64,000 nucleotides of DNA from Myxococcus landrumus (GCF_017301635.1 NZ_CP071091.1:587001-651000); one strand, 5' to 3'; shown: positions 19,601 to 27,355, counted from the stretch's first letter. The notes: a model not told the origin generated them from the letters alone. Program-made: numbers and translations.

Positions 19601-20001
19601 CTGCTGGCGTCCGGACCCAGCTCCACCTTCACGTCCGGCGGGAGCTGGGACGTGATTTTCGACAGGTACTCGAGCACGCGCGTGCGTGCCCAGTACATGT
19701 CCGTGCCGTCCTCGAAGATGACGTACACGTAGCTGAAGCCGAAGTCGCTGAAGCCGCGCACCGCCTTGACCTTGGGGGCGCCGAGCAACGCGGTGGTGAT
19801 GGGGTAGGTGACCTGGTCCTCGATGATGTCGGGGCTGCGGTCCCATCGCCCGTAGACGATGACCTGGGTGTCGGACAGGTCCGGCAGCGCGTCCAGCGGG
19901 ATGTTGCGCATGGTCCACCATGCGCCGATGAGCGCCACCACGGTGGCCGCGATGACCAGGTACTTGTTCTCCGCGGAGAAGCGGATGATGGCTCGAATCA
20001 T
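16696..20001 (-). CDS. cusA: Heavy-metal RND efflux pump, Cu/Ag (CusA) type
   Basis: This 1101-residue inner-membrane proton-driven pump, starting MIRAIIRFSAENKYLV, has two six-helix halves and two large periplasmic loops. The helix-4 region reads NLMSLAGIAISIGVLVDGAIVEVEN. It lacks the DFG signature of Zn/Co/Cd (CzcA) pumps and fits the Cu(I)/Ag(I) group. Methionines in FMPPLNEGTILYMP, PFTMMETTV and RLDMLSTGIRTPVGIKI sit where the three-Met copper site of CusA lies. The start at 20001 is preferred because the longer reading runs into cusB, whose stop is 4 bp upstream. It works with the downstream-channel and adaptor subunits of this operon to export metal from periplasm and cytoplasm. Confidence 0.93.
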   Translation of the reverse strand: MIRAIIRFSAENKYLVIAATVVALIGAWWTMRNIPLDALPDLSDTQVIVYGRWDRSPDIIEDQVTYPITTALLGAPKVKAVRGFSDFGFSYVYVIFEDGTDMYWARTRVLEYLSKITSQLPPDVKVELGPDASSVGWVFQYALVDKSGKHRLDELRSYQDWFLRYAIQSVPGVSEVATVGGQVRQYQVTVNPNTLAGYGLSLDAVVRAVRQGNNDVGGRLVEVAGREYMVRGRGYVKSVEDIEKLSLRTQGGTTVTIKDVATVTLGPELRRGVADLDGQGDAVGGIVVMRQGENALNVIERVKAKLEELKPSLPEGVEVITTYDRSTLIEQAIETVSHKLVEEILIVSLIILIFLWHVPSAVVPIVTIPVSVALAFVPMYFMGQNANLMSLAGIAISIGVLVDGAIVEVENAYNKIHHWMKDGKKGDFHQVRLEALMEVGPGVFFSLLVIAVAFMPIFTLVDQEGRLFRPLAYSKNLAMAIAALLAITLDPAMRMLFARVEPFHFRPRFLAWAATHALVGKYYSEERHPISRLMHRLYERPCRFVVRHAKATLVVSVLLVATTIPAYLKLGSEFMPPLNEGTILYMPSAVEPGMSVTEAQRVLQVQDKILMRFPEVERVFGKAGRANTSTDPAPFTMMETTVLLRPESEWREVPRWYSAWAPDFVKGLLRPFWRDRITQAELESEMNAALQLPGISNAWTMPIKGRLDMLSTGIRTPVGIKIMGADLATVERIARETEAAVAKVEGTRSAFAERVAGGYFLDFVLKRDELARHGLSVDDANMMVMTAVGGDNQSTTVEGRERYGINVRYARDYREDLQALKRVLLPLPGGGGQVPMEAIADVVLTHGPSMIRNENGMLTGYVYVDFDTSKYDVGSFVDRAKEAVAAGVKVPTGYSMTWSGQYENMLRVRERLQLVIPLTLVLIFGLLYMNTKSAFKAGLVMLAVPFSAIGAVWLLWALDYNISIAVWVGMIALMGLDAETGAFMLLFLDLSHDEAKKKGMLRTEGDLVEAIIHGAVKRVRPKAMTVLAAMLGLLPIMWSTGTGADVMKRIAAPMVGGLATSFLLELLVYPAVYFLWKRREVVPGPATPESAQEPEATALAA

Positions 20002-20005
20002 GGGC

Positions 20006-21421
20006 TCAGTGGCCTCCGTGGTGGCCGGAGGACGCTGGAGTCGCGCCCGCGGAAGGCGAGGCCGCGGCAGGTGCGGCCATGGCGCCACCCGGCGACGAGG
20101 AGGTGAGCGCCGAGAGTGATGCGCGCAGGCGGGACTCGGAGTCGACGAGGAAGTTGGCGCCGGTGACGACCTGGTCCCCGGCCTTGAGGCCCGAGGTCAC
20201 CTCCACGCTCTTTCCATCCGACTCACCAAGCCGGACCTCGCGAGGTGCGAAGTGTCCATCGCCCAGCGCCACGAAGACGACGTGGGTGGTGCCCGTGGGG
20301 ACCACCGCATCGGCGGGAATCTTCAGCGCGTCGCGCGAGGCCCCGCGCAGCACCACTTCGCCGAACATCTCCGGGCGCAGGTCTCCGTCGGGGTTGGGGA
20401 ACTCCAGGCGCACCTTGACCGTGCGCGTGGCCGAGTCGAGCACCGGGTCGAGGAAGGACACCTTCCCGGCGAACACCCGATTGGGGAAGGCCTTGAGCTG
20501 GAGCGTGGCGGGCATGCCCACCTTCACGTGTCGCAGCTCGCTCTCGTACACGTCGGCCAGAACCCAGACGCGCGACAGGTCGACGATTTCATACGGCGTG
20601 GCGCCGAGCTCCAGCCGTGCGCCCTCCACGACGTCCTTCTTGGTGATGACGCCGGAGATGGGGGACACGAGCGTGAGCGTGCGCGTGGATTCACCCGTGC
20701 GCGTGAGTCGCTCCAGCGTCGCCTGCGGCACGTCCCACAGCTCCAGCTTGCGGCGGGCCGCGGACACCAGCGCATCGCCGTCCGTCGTCATGCCTCCCGC
20801 CTTGCTCAGGGCCTCGCGGGTGCGCAGCGCCAGCAGGTATTCCTCCTGGGCCGCGAGCAGCTCCGGGCTGTAGACGGCGAAGAGGGGCTCGCCCTGGCGC
20901 ACGGGCTTGCCCGTGAAGTCCGCGAACACGCGCTCGACGAAGGCGGGCACCTTCATGTGGACGCGGCGGATGCGCGTCTCGTCCTGGGCGATGCGGCCGT
21001 TGGTGCGCCAGGTTCCGCCGACCTTGCCCTCCAGCACCGGCGCCGTGCGCAGGCCGATGAGCTGCTGCCGGGACGCGTCGATGGCGACGGTGGAAAGGCC
21101 CTCCACCGGGGCGCCATCCGGTGTCGAGGGGGCGGCGGACATCGACACCAGGTCCATGCCGCAGATGGGGCACTTGCCCGGCGTGTCCTGCACGATGGCG
21201 GGGTGCATCGGGCAGTGGTAGCGGGTGGTGGCTTTCTCTGTGCCCTCTGGAGTGGGTGCGAGCGCCGCGTGCGCGTGAGGGGCTTCCGCCCGATGCGACA
21301 GCAGGTGCACGGCACCACCACCGAGCAGCGCGCTGACCAGCGCCGTCGACGCGAGCGTGGCGGCTCCGAAGCGGCGGCCCGCGGGAGCCTGAGTGGAAGG
21401 AGGCGGAGGGACGGAGGACAT
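20006..21421 (-). CDS. cusB: Periplasmic adaptor (HlyD/CusB family) with N-terminal heavy-metal-binding domain
   Basis: This 471-residue membrane-fusion protein has an N-terminal membrane anchor (ATLASTALVSALLGGGAVHLL). A heavy-metal-binding domain at residues 68-90 (YHCPMHP ... CPICGMD) supplies Cys and Met ligands. The usual barrel-sandwich/hairpin/beta-barrel body follows (VFADFTGKPVRQGEPLFAVYSPEL, SPISGVITKKDVVEGARL, VWVLADVYES), and the tail is His-rich (SSGHHGGH). It links the RND pump to the outer-membrane channel and, as in CusB, probably hands metal to the pump. The start MSSVPPPP at 21421 is preferred over a longer Arg/Pro-rich reading that would overlap the upstream gene. Confidence 0.92.
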   Translation of the reverse strand: MSSVPPPPSTQAPAGRRFGAATLASTALVSALLGGGAVHLLSHRAEAPHAHAALAPTPEGTEKATTRYHCPMHPAIVQDTPGKCPICGMDLVSMSAAPSTPDGAPVEGLSTVAIDASRQQLIGLRTAPVLEGKVGGTWRTNGRIAQDETRIRRVHMKVPAFVERVFADFTGKPVRQGEPLFAVYSPELLAAQEEYLLALRTREALSKAGGMTTDGDALVSAARRKLELWDVPQATLERLTRTGESTRTLTLVSPISGVITKKDVVEGARLELGATPYEIVDLSRVWVLADVYESELRHVKVGMPATLQLKAFPNRVFAGKVSFLDPVLDSATRTVKVRLEFPNPDGDLRPEMFGEVVLRGASRDALKIPADAVVPTGTTHVVFVALGDGHFAPREVRLGESDGKSVEVTSGLKAGDQVVTGANFLVDSESRLRASLSALTSSSPGGAMAAPAAASPSAGATPASSGHHGGH

Positions 21422-21434
21422 GCGGACCTCGGAA

Positions 21435-22913
21435 CTACATTCCGGACATGGATGAGGATGCGGAGGAGGGCGCCGCGCCTGCCGCGCCACCCGAGGGTGC
21501 GGCACCTCTCGCGGGAGTGGAGGCCGTGCCGCCTGCGCCGGGCATTCCACCCGCGCCCGCGCTGCCACCACCGATGGCCGCGACGGGCTCCAGGCTCACT
21601 TCCGCCTGGGCGATGGCGAGCCGCTGCGCTTCGACGAGCGTCGAGAGGAAGTCTTCTTCATCGCGGACGATTCCCGAGTTGGCTTCCAGCACCGACGCGA
21701 ACGAGGCACGTCCGACGCGGTACTGCGTCAGGGTGCTCTCGGCCGTCGCCGCCGACTGCATCAACAAGCCGCTGCGGTAGAGCACCGCGGTCTCGCGCAG
21801 GGCGGACAGGGCCGTGAGGCGCTCGCGCACGCGCAGCCTCAGGATCTGCTCCACGGTCTGCGTCGCGCGCGTCGTGGCATCGGCCAGGGCGACGCTCTCC
21901 GCCACCGCGCGGTTCTGCTTGCTGCCGGAGAAGATGGGCAGATTGACGCCCACGTTGGCCTGCCACATCGTCGGAAAGTCGCCGCCTCGAGGCATCACTC
22001 CGGCGCTGACGGTGAAGTCGGGCCAGCGCTCGCGCCGAGCCAGCGCCATCTGCTGCTGGGCCTGGGAGATGTTGGCGCGGCCCTCGGCCAGCTCTGGACT
22101 GCGTTCGAATGCGTCCTTCTCCGCGGCCTCCACTTCACCCAGCTCCGGAATGCCCAGGTCGCGCACTCGTGTCGTGGTGGGCAGGGGCTCATCCAGGTTC
22201 CTACCGCTCAGCCGGTTCAGCGTCTGGACGCGGGTGCGCTCCTCGGCGTCGAGGGCCACGCGGCGCTGGCGGATGCGATTGAGCTCGAGCTGGGCGCGCA
22301 GCAGGTCGGACTGGGCACCGTCTCCGGTCTCGTAGCGGATGCGCGCCAGGTCCGCGGACTGCTTCCAGATGGCCTCGAGCCGGTCGAGCAATCCCCGTCG
22401 CTCTCGCGTCATCAGCAGGTCGAGGTAGGCCCGGCGCAGCTCCGCTTCGATGGTCAGCCGTGCTCGGAGGACTTGTGCCGACACGGCCTTGGCGCCGAGC
22501 CGTGCGACCTCCGTGCGCAGGTCTCGCTTGCCGGGGAAGGGCAGGGCCTGCGACGCCATGATGCTGACGTAGCTGCCCTCCATCTCGCCGATCATCAACT
22601 CGCCGAACCCATCGTTCTGGATGCCCACTTGGAGGACGGGGTCCGGCAGGGCACCTGCTTGGGGGACGCGCTCCTGGGCGGCCTTCTCCTGCGCTTCGAC
22701 CTGGCGCAGCTCCGGGCGAGCCTCCAGCGCTTCCGTGAGGAGCTTCGAGAGCGTCTGGTCCGTCGCGAGCGAGGACACGGCGGTGGCCGAGGGCTCCGGT
22801 GCTGGGTGAGGGGCTTGCGCCAGTGCCGCCAGGGGAGAGAGCAGCGCCAGGACGACGACAAGGTGCCTGGGCGCGTCGAGTCGCCGCACGGAAGAGGAGG
22901 CTGGCAGGGACAT
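21435..22913 (-). CDS. cusC: Outer-membrane efflux channel (TolC/CusC family)
   Basis: This 492-residue protein starts MSLPASSSVRRL with a signal peptide (HLVVVLALLSPLAALA). The body has the duplicated TolC helical pattern: AEEKA/QEKAAQERVPQAGALPDP, then EAELRRAYLDLLMTRERRGLLDRLE, and again RVRERLTALSALRETAVLY. The C-terminal tail is Gly/Ala/Pro-rich and ends in SMSGM, giving a few Met residues. It forms the outer-membrane exit duct of the RND complex. A longer reading up to 23057 is possible but starts with an Arg-rich stretch that looks non-coding. The adaptor gene starts 14 bp downstream. Confidence 0.9.
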   Translation of the reverse strand: MSLPASSSVRRLDAPRHLVVVLALLSPLAALAQAPHPAPEPSATAVSSLATDQTLSKLLTEALEARPELRQVEAQEKAAQERVPQAGALPDPVLQVGIQNDGFGELMIGEMEGSYVSIMASQALPFPGKRDLRTEVARLGAKAVSAQVLRARLTIEAELRRAYLDLLMTRERRGLLDRLEAIWKQSADLARIRYETGDGAQSDLLRAQLELNRIRQRRVALDAEERTRVQTLNRLSGRNLDEPLPTTTRVRDLGIPELGEVEAAEKDAFERSPELAEGRANISQAQQQMALARRERWPDFTVSAGVMPRGGDFPTMWQANVGVNLPIFSGSKQNRAVAESVALADATTRATQTVEQILRLRVRERLTALSALRETAVLYRSGLLMQSAATAESTLTQYRVGRASFASVLEANSGIVRDEEDFLSTLVEAQRLAIAQAEVSLEPVAAIGGGSAGAGGMPGAGGTASTPARGAAPSGGAAGAAPSSASSSMSGM

Positions 22914-23044
22914 GTCGAGAGGTGGGCGCACGACAGGAGAGGGGAGCTGGGCCTGGGCCGTGGAGCAAGCGGGGAAGGCCGCACGGCGGTGTCGACGGGG
23001 GCGCCAGGGTGTAACCGTGAACATCACACCTGGGCGGGTGTGCG

Positions 23045-23068
23045 CGGCCTGCGCCAAGGGGCAGGCCG
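23045..23068 (-). terminator. Hairpin between cupredoxin gene and cusC (possible attenuator)
   Basis: CGGCCTGC / GCAGGCCG form a perfect 8-bp stem with an 8-nt loop, 43 bp after the cupredoxin stop and 132 bp before cusC. There is no T-run. A partial terminator here would let the small periplasmic protein be made in excess over the pump subunits. That role is inference. Confidence 0.35.
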
Positions 23069-23110
23069 GAGGGCCGCGCTCGACGCAGCAACGCGGCGCG
23101 GCCTCGGGGG

Positions 23111-23557
23111 CTACTGGATGGTGACCAGCCCGCTGATGTGGTCCATCGCGCAGGCGTAACGCAGCGTGCCCGACTCGCTTGGGGTGAACTCGACAGTCAC
23201 CGGCGTGTCCAGGGGCAGTGGCTGGTGGATGCCCAGGTCCGTCATGACGAGCTCGGTCGCGCAGGTCTTGTCCGTCTTGCGAGTGACCAGCAGGCGCACG
23301 GGCTTGCCCGCCTTGACCTTGACGTTCGCGGGCTCGAAGCCCTTGGACGTCACGGTGAGGTCCACGAGCTGCACGCCGTTCTTCGTGACAGGGGCGGCGG
23401 CGGGCTTTTGCTCGGACGCCCCAGCGGTCTTGCCTGAACCCTGATGAGCGACATGCCCGCCCTTCTTGGCGTGGGCATCATGCTCCGAGCTCGCGAGGGC
23501 GGGGGCCGCGGCAATCAAGGGAAGGGCGACGAGCACTCCCATCAGGCGCTTCATCAT
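23111..23557 (-). CDS. Periplasmic cupredoxin-like metal-binding protein
   Basis: This 148-residue protein has a cleavable signal peptide (LMGVLVALPLIAAAPALA) and a His/Lys-rich linker (EHDAHAKKGGHVAHQ). The domain is of the Cupredoxin_1/EfeO type: VDLTVTSKGFEPANVKVKAGKPVRLLVTR, Cys99 in KTCATELV, and the C-terminal ligand loop C136-A-M138-D-H140. These Cys, Met and His residues suit Cu(I) or Ag(I). It is the first gene of the efflux operon and probably captures periplasmic metal for the CusCBA complex, the role CusF plays in enteric bacteria with a different fold. A GGAG site lies about 11 bases upstream of the start. Confidence 0.85.
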   Translation of the reverse strand: MMKRLMGVLVALPLIAAAPALASSEHDAHAKKGGHVAHQGSGKTAGASEQKPAAAPVTKNGVQLVDLTVTSKGFEPANVKVKAGKPVRLLVTRKTDKTCATELVMTDLGIHQPLPLDTPVTVEFTPSESGTLRYACAMDHISGLVTIQ

Positions 23558-23625
23558 CGGTCGGCTGCTCCAGGAGTGAGGATGGCCCGGAGACGCCCGG
23601 CATCCTGTGAGAGCACCTCGCTAGA

Positions 23626-23639
23626 GCACAACGTGTGCC
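23626..23639 (-). promoter_or_regulatory. Sigma-54-type (-24/-12) promoter of the efflux operon
   Basis: On the minus strand GGCACACGTTGTGC has the invariant GG-N10-GC spacing, with GGCAC at -24 and GTGC at -12 (consensus TGGCACG-N4-TTGCA). The predicted transcript starts near 23614, about 57 bases before the cupredoxin start codon. The operon encodes its own GAFTGA-type activator, which makes this promoter class likely. Confidence 0.6.
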
Positions 23640-23709
23640 GACCCCTGGAGTGCCTGTTCACGCGGGGTTGTCACCGCGGAGCCCCGCTTCGGCGTACCCG
23701 AGCGGGTTT

Positions 23710-23734
23710 CCCTGTAACTGTCACAGTTACAGGG
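23710..23734. promoter_or_regulatory. 25-bp perfect palindrome, candidate enhancer site for the response regulator
   Basis: CCCTGTAACTG and CAGTTACAGGG are exact 11-bp inverted arms around TCA. The centre lies about 108 bases upstream of the predicted sigma-54 transcription start, where NtrC-type activators usually bind. It also lies 44 bp after the stop of the upstream lipoprotein gene, so a terminator role is an alternative; no T-run follows on that strand. Confidence 0.55.
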
Positions 23735-23777
23735 GGAGCTCCGTGGTTCCTTCAGCGGGAAGGTCCTCGCGCGGCGG

Positions 23778-24461
23778 CTAGTCCCAGACGATGAGCCACT
23801 TCACGGCTTTGCCCAGGCCATAGAACACCCAGCCCACGGGGCCGGGACGCACGGGCCGCTTGAAGTCCAGGTAGACCGTGGACACGGCGATGTCCGCCTC
23901 CAGGCCTTGGAGGCGAGCCTTGAGCGTCTCGTACTCCATGGTGATGCGCTCCAGCTCCTTCTCGACCTTGAGCGTGTCCTCGACGCTGGTGGCGCGCTGG
24001 AGCAGCTCCAGGTAGCGCTCGCGGATGCGCGAGACGTTGTCCAGCCGCACCTTCAGGTCCCGGTGCACGTCCGTCACGTCCTCGGCGGAGATGCTCTTGT
24101 TCTCCACCGTGCCCAACGTCGGCACGGCCGACAGGAAGCTCTCCAGGCGATCAGCGGGGATGCGCACCACCGCGCCCTGCTTCATCACCTGCTGCGCATA
24201 ACCCCCGTGGGCCTTCGCTAGCGCCACGGCCTGGGCGGGACCCTGCTCGGGTTCATCTCGCTCCAGGTTCACCGAGGCCCGGCGGATGATGGACCGGTTC
24301 TCCGTGAGGGAGCCCGGAGCGCCCTGCATCAACGCTTCGGTCGAACCCATGGCGCGCTCGTGCGCGCGATTCGTGGAGCAGGCAACGAGAGTGACGGCGG
24401 AGACGATGAGGAGCAGGCGCACCACGAAAGTCCGTTCGAGAAGAGGTGTCTCCCTGGACAC
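23778..24461 (-). CDS. DUF4349-type lipoprotein
   Basis: This 227-residue protein has a lipobox (LLLIVSAVTLVACST) and a periplasmic domain typical of DUF4349. It has an early beta segment (RASVNLERDEPEQGPAQAVALAKAHGGY), the signature PADRLESFLSAV ... GTVENKSISAEDVTDVHRDLKVRLDN, a coiled coil (RERYLELLQRATSVEDTLKVEKELERITMEYETLKARLQGLE), and a C-terminal hydrophobic segment (VGWVFYGLGKAVKWLIVW). The function of the family is not established. The start is GTG at 24461; an in-frame GTG nearer the signal is possible. Confidence 0.8.
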   Translation of the reverse strand: MSRETPLLERTFVVRLLLIVSAVTLVACSTNRAHERAMGSTEALMQGAPGSLTENRSIIRRASVNLERDEPEQGPAQAVALAKAHGGYAQQVMKQGAVVRIPADRLESFLSAVPTLGTVENKSISAEDVTDVHRDLKVRLDNVSRIRERYLELLQRATSVEDTLKVEKELERITMEYETLKARLQGLEADIAVSTVYLDFKRPVRPGPVGWVFYGLGKAVKWLIVWD

Positions 24462-24487
24462 GCCTGCTGGGATTCGCGTTCCCTCGC

Positions 24488-24688
24488 TCAGGCGCGGGAA
24501 GCAGGGGAGGGGAGCGGCTGAGCGCTGTCACCCTCGTAGTAGATGCTCGCGCACCCCTTTTCGTAGACGACGAGCACTCGATCACTCTGCTCCAGCAGGT
24601 CGGAGGCTTTCTCCGTGGCCTTGCGGACCAGGGTGTCGAATTTTCCCGAGCTCGGCTTGTTGCTGGCCCGGACTGTCACGACTGGCAT
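24488..24688 (-). CDS. Small hypothetical protein, 66 residues
   Basis: The ATG at 24688 opens a 66-residue reading (MPVVTVRASNKPSSGKFDTL ... SDRVLVVYEKGCASIYYEG). AAGGAG lies about 13 bases upstream. It has a balanced composition with alternating beta and amphipathic helix segments and one Cys, and looks like a small globular domain. The upstream extension to a TTG at 24799 runs into the divergent promoter and is not preferred. It lies 26 bp before the DUF4349 lipoprotein gene on the same strand, so the two may be co-transcribed. I do not recognise the family. Confidence 0.55.
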   Translation of the reverse strand: MPVVTVRASNKPSSGKFDTLVRKATEKASDLLEQSDRVLVVYEKGCASIYYEGDSAQPLPSPASRA

Positions 24689-24831
24689 GCGGTGTCCCGC
24701 TCCTTGTGCCCCACGGCAGGTGGCTCCAGACAGGGCCTGGCTCCGTGCCCATCCGCAGGTAACGAACGCGTCATAGCCAACCCAACACTTCGTTGACAAG
24801 CGCTCCGCTCCATGACGGGAAGATGACTCCT

Positions 24832-25440
24832 ATGCACCGCAAGCTCCTCGTTCTGCTGACCTTGACCCTGGGTCTTGTTTCCACCGCCCAGGCTCAGACG
24901 GACACCCCTCCTCCGACCCGTGAGCACCGCTCGCCGACGACGTCCTTGCTGCCTCGGGGTGTGTGGCTGGGTGCGTCGCTTCGGGAGGACCTCATCACCC
25001 CCCGCTTGAAGGTGCAGTGGCAGTGGACCTTCTTCCAGGACCGGAAGGACGCCTTCGTCTTCCTGCTCGAGGGTGGACTGGGGTGGGGCCTCTCCATGCC
25101 GGACCCCGTGGCGGACAAGCCGGAGTCGAAGCTCGGCTCGTACTACGAGCACACCGGGCAGGTGGGCATCGGCTACCGCAACCACCTCCCCAACTCCCTG
25201 CACTGGGGCTTCCAGGTCACCGGCGGGCCCGTCTTCTATGGCGCCCACTTCGACGGCTCCCCCGCCGACAAGAACGTGGCCGGCATCATCGAGGGGCGCA
25301 TCCAGATCGGCTACCAGTTCGAGAAGATGGGGGTGGGTCTCGCGGCCGGCTACGGCGAGCCCTTCGGCCTCAAGCGCCGCTTCCTGGGCCGGAGCTATGT
25401 GGGTGGCCCGTCGCTCGGGTTGTTCGTGGATTGGCGGTGA
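24832..25440 (+). CDS. Predicted outer-membrane beta-barrel protein
   Basis: This 202-residue protein begins MHRKLLVLLTLTLGLVSTAQA, a clear signal peptide. The mature part alternates short amphipathic strands with turns (VWLGASLREDLI, LKVQWQWTFFQ, AFVFLLEGGLGWGL, TGQVGIGYRNHLP, HWGFQVTGGPVFYG, IEGRIQIGYQFE, MGVGLAAGYGEPFG) and ends in an aromatic/basic WR. This suggests an 8-stranded barrel. The ATG at 24832 is chosen because GGGAAG lies 10 bases upstream; an ATG at 24823 is in frame. Its function is not known. Confidence 0.72.
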   Translation: MHRKLLVLLTLTLGLVSTAQAQTDTPPPTREHRSPTTSLLPRGVWLGASLREDLITPRLKVQWQWTFFQDRKDAFVFLLEGGLGWGLSMPDPVADKPESKLGSYYEHTGQVGIGYRNHLPNSLHWGFQVTGGPVFYGAHFDGSPADKNVAGIIEGRIQIGYQFEKMGVGLAAGYGEPFGLKRRFLGRSYVGGPSLGLFVDWR

Positions 25441-25487
25441 AGTCGGCGTAGACTGGGCTCGCGGGATTCCCTCCTCTCGCGCCCCCT

Positions 25488-26000
25488 ATGCCCGAGCTCC
25501 TGAGCGCCCACGTGTCGAGGTACCTGCGCAATCGGGGGGACCTCGAGCGGCGGCTGCCGCCTGGGTTGCTGGTCTTCACTCCGGCGGTGCCTGGGGAGCG
25601 GGTGGAGGAGCAGGAGGAATACCGGCTGAAGACGGTGACGAACGCGGGGCCGCCGACGCTGGGGGCCACGGAGCCCGTGGTATTCTCGGTGGTGAAGTCA
25701 CAGACGAATGCGTTTGGCCGGGGCATCACCGTGGGACGGACGGGCAACAACGACGTGGTGCTGGATGACAGCAGCGTGTCCCGCTTCCACGCCTGGTTGG
25801 CCCGGGACGAGTCTCAAGCAAAATTCTTGCTAACAGACGCCGGCTCCAAGAATGGTTCATGGCTGGGCGGGGTTCGCCTCACCCCCCGCAAGGCCGTGTC
25901 CGTGGAGGATGGCGCACGGATGCGGTTCGGTCAGGTGGAGCTCGTGTTCTACACACCAAGCGGCTTTGTCAGGATGCTCGCCGCGAGGATGGCTCCCTGA
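25488..26000 (+). CDS. FHA-domain protein
   Basis: This 170-residue cytoplasmic protein has a single forkhead-associated domain in its C-terminal two thirds: GITVGRTGNNDVVLDDSSVSR, then FHAWLARD, then DAGSKNGSWLGGVRL. It keeps the Gly-Arg, Ser-x-x-His and Asn-Gly phosphothreonine-binding residues. The first 60 residues are a short helical and Pro-containing lead (MPELLSAHVSRYLRNRGDLERRL). It binds phosphothreonine peptides. The gene directly precedes a PP2C phosphatase gene, so the pair probably acts in a Ser/Thr phosphorylation circuit. Confidence 0.88.
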   Translation: MPELLSAHVSRYLRNRGDLERRLPPGLLVFTPAVPGERVEEQEEYRLKTVTNAGPPTLGATEPVVFSVVKSQTNAFGRGITVGRTGNNDVVLDDSSVSRFHAWLARDESQAKFLLTDAGSKNGSWLGGVRLTPRKAVSVEDGARMRFGQVELVFYTPSGFVRMLAARMAP

Positions 26001-26070
26001 GCCTTGCCACGTCTCAAGCGGCCTGCGTAACGTGCGGAGTCGCCTACAGTCACACACGGGAGTGTTCGCG

Positions 26071-27348
26071 GTGGCCTTGACCACAGAAGCCTTCGGACTG
26101 ACCGACGTCGGCCGCAAGCGGCAGCACAACGAAGACGCGATGCTGGTGGACGCGCCGCTCGGGCTCTACGTGGTTGCCGATGGAATGGGAGGCCACGCGG
26201 CGGGCGAGGTCGCCAGCAACCGGGCGACCGAGGTCGTCAAGCAGCACATCACCTCGAACAAGCACCTGCTGAAGGACCTGGGCAACAACCCCACGGCGGA
26301 CAGCCGGTCCGCGGCGGCGGCGTTGGTGGAGGTGGCTGTTCAGCGCGCGTGCGCGGACATCTACCGGACCGCGATGACGGACTCCACCAAGCGGGGCATG
26401 GGGACGACCTTCGTGTGCCTGGCGGTGGGCGGCAACAAGGGTGTCATCGGGCACGTGGGCGACAGCCGGGTGTATCTGGTGCGCCATGGCCAGTGCCACC
26501 GCCTCACGGAGGACCACACGCTGGTGGCCGCGCAGCTCAAGGCGGGCACCATCACGAAGGAGCAGGCGGCGACATCGCAGTACCGCAACGTGATTACCCG
26601 CGCGGTGGGCATCCAGGAGTCTGTCCAGGTGGACACGCTCATCGTGGACCTGATGCCCGGTGACATGTTCGTCCTGTGCTCGGACGGCCTGCATGGCTAC
26701 GTCGAGGACGAGGAGATGTTGCCCATCGTCTCGGGCATGGCGCCGGCGGACCTGCCCAAGCGGCTCATCGACATCGCCAACGAGCGCGGTGGCAAGGACA
26801 ACATCACCGCGGTGGTGGTGAAGGTGGCTGGCGACAGCGCCGCCATGGCCAGCGAGGAGACGAGCGAAGCGCAGTCGCGGATGGAGGCGCTGCGCAAGAT
26901 TCCGCTGTTCCGTCACCTCACGTACAAGGAGCAGACGGCGGTGCTGTCCATCGCCACCACGCGCACCTATCCGGCGGGGCGCGAAATCGTGGTGGAGGGC
27001 CAGCCCGGTGAGGAGCTCTTCGTCGTCATCCGAGGCCGGGTGGCCATCGAGAAGAACGGCGTGGAGATCGCGGAGCTGCGCTCGGGCGGGCACTTCGGAG
27101 AGATGGGGCTCATCGACAACGCGCCGCGCTCGGCGACGGTTCGCGCGACGGAGCCCACGCGCACCATGGTCATCTCCCGTCCGGACTTGATGGGCCTGAT
27201 GAAGCGCGAGTCCATCCTCGCGGTGAAGATGCTCTGGAGCTTCGTGCAGGTGCTGAGCGACAGACTGCGTGCGACGAACTCCGAGTTGAGCGAGGCTCGG
27301 CAGGAGCTGGCCGTGGCCCAGGCCATCCAACCGTTCGCCGAGGAGTGA
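26071..27348 (+). CDS. PP2C-type protein phosphatase fused to a cyclic-nucleotide-binding domain
   Basis: This 425-residue protein has two domains. Residues 1-260 are a PP2C/SpoIIE-like Ser/Thr phosphatase with all metal-site motifs: HNEDAM, VVADGMGGH, GMGTTFV, GHVGDSRVYL, LCSDGLHGYV and GGKDNITAVVV. Residues about 285-400 are a CNB domain (IPLFRHLTYKEQTAVLSI, GREIVVEGQPGEELFVVIRG, GHFGEMGLIDNAPRSATV). The PRSATV Arg that binds the cyclic phosphate is present, though the preceding FGEMGL differs from the usual FGELAL. Cyclic nucleotide may therefore regulate the phosphatase. The GTG at 26071 with GGGAG 8 bases upstream is chosen; longer readings overlap the FHA gene. Confidence 0.9.
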   Translation: MALTTEAFGLTDVGRKRQHNEDAMLVDAPLGLYVVADGMGGHAAGEVASNRATEVVKQHITSNKHLLKDLGNNPTADSRSAAAALVEVAVQRACADIYRTAMTDSTKRGMGTTFVCLAVGGNKGVIGHVGDSRVYLVRHGQCHRLTEDHTLVAAQLKAGTITKEQAATSQYRNVITRAVGIQESVQVDTLIVDLMPGDMFVLCSDGLHGYVEDEEMLPIVSGMAPADLPKRLIDIANERGGKDNITAVVVKVAGDSAAMASEETSEAQSRMEALRKIPLFRHLTYKEQTAVLSIATTRTYPAGREIVVEGQPGEELFVVIRGRVAIEKNGVEIAELRSGGHFGEMGLIDNAPRSATVRATEPTRTMVISRPDLMGLMKRESILAVKMLWSFVQVLSDRLRATNSELSEARQELAVAQAIQPFAEE

Positions 27349-27355
27349 CGACCGC

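Noticed and set aside
23710..23734. Palindrome interpreted as a CueR/MerR- or CopY-type copper operator
   Set aside because: Spacing, arm length and distance from the start codon do not match MerR-type sites between -35 and -10, and the TACAnnTGTA core of CopY is absent.
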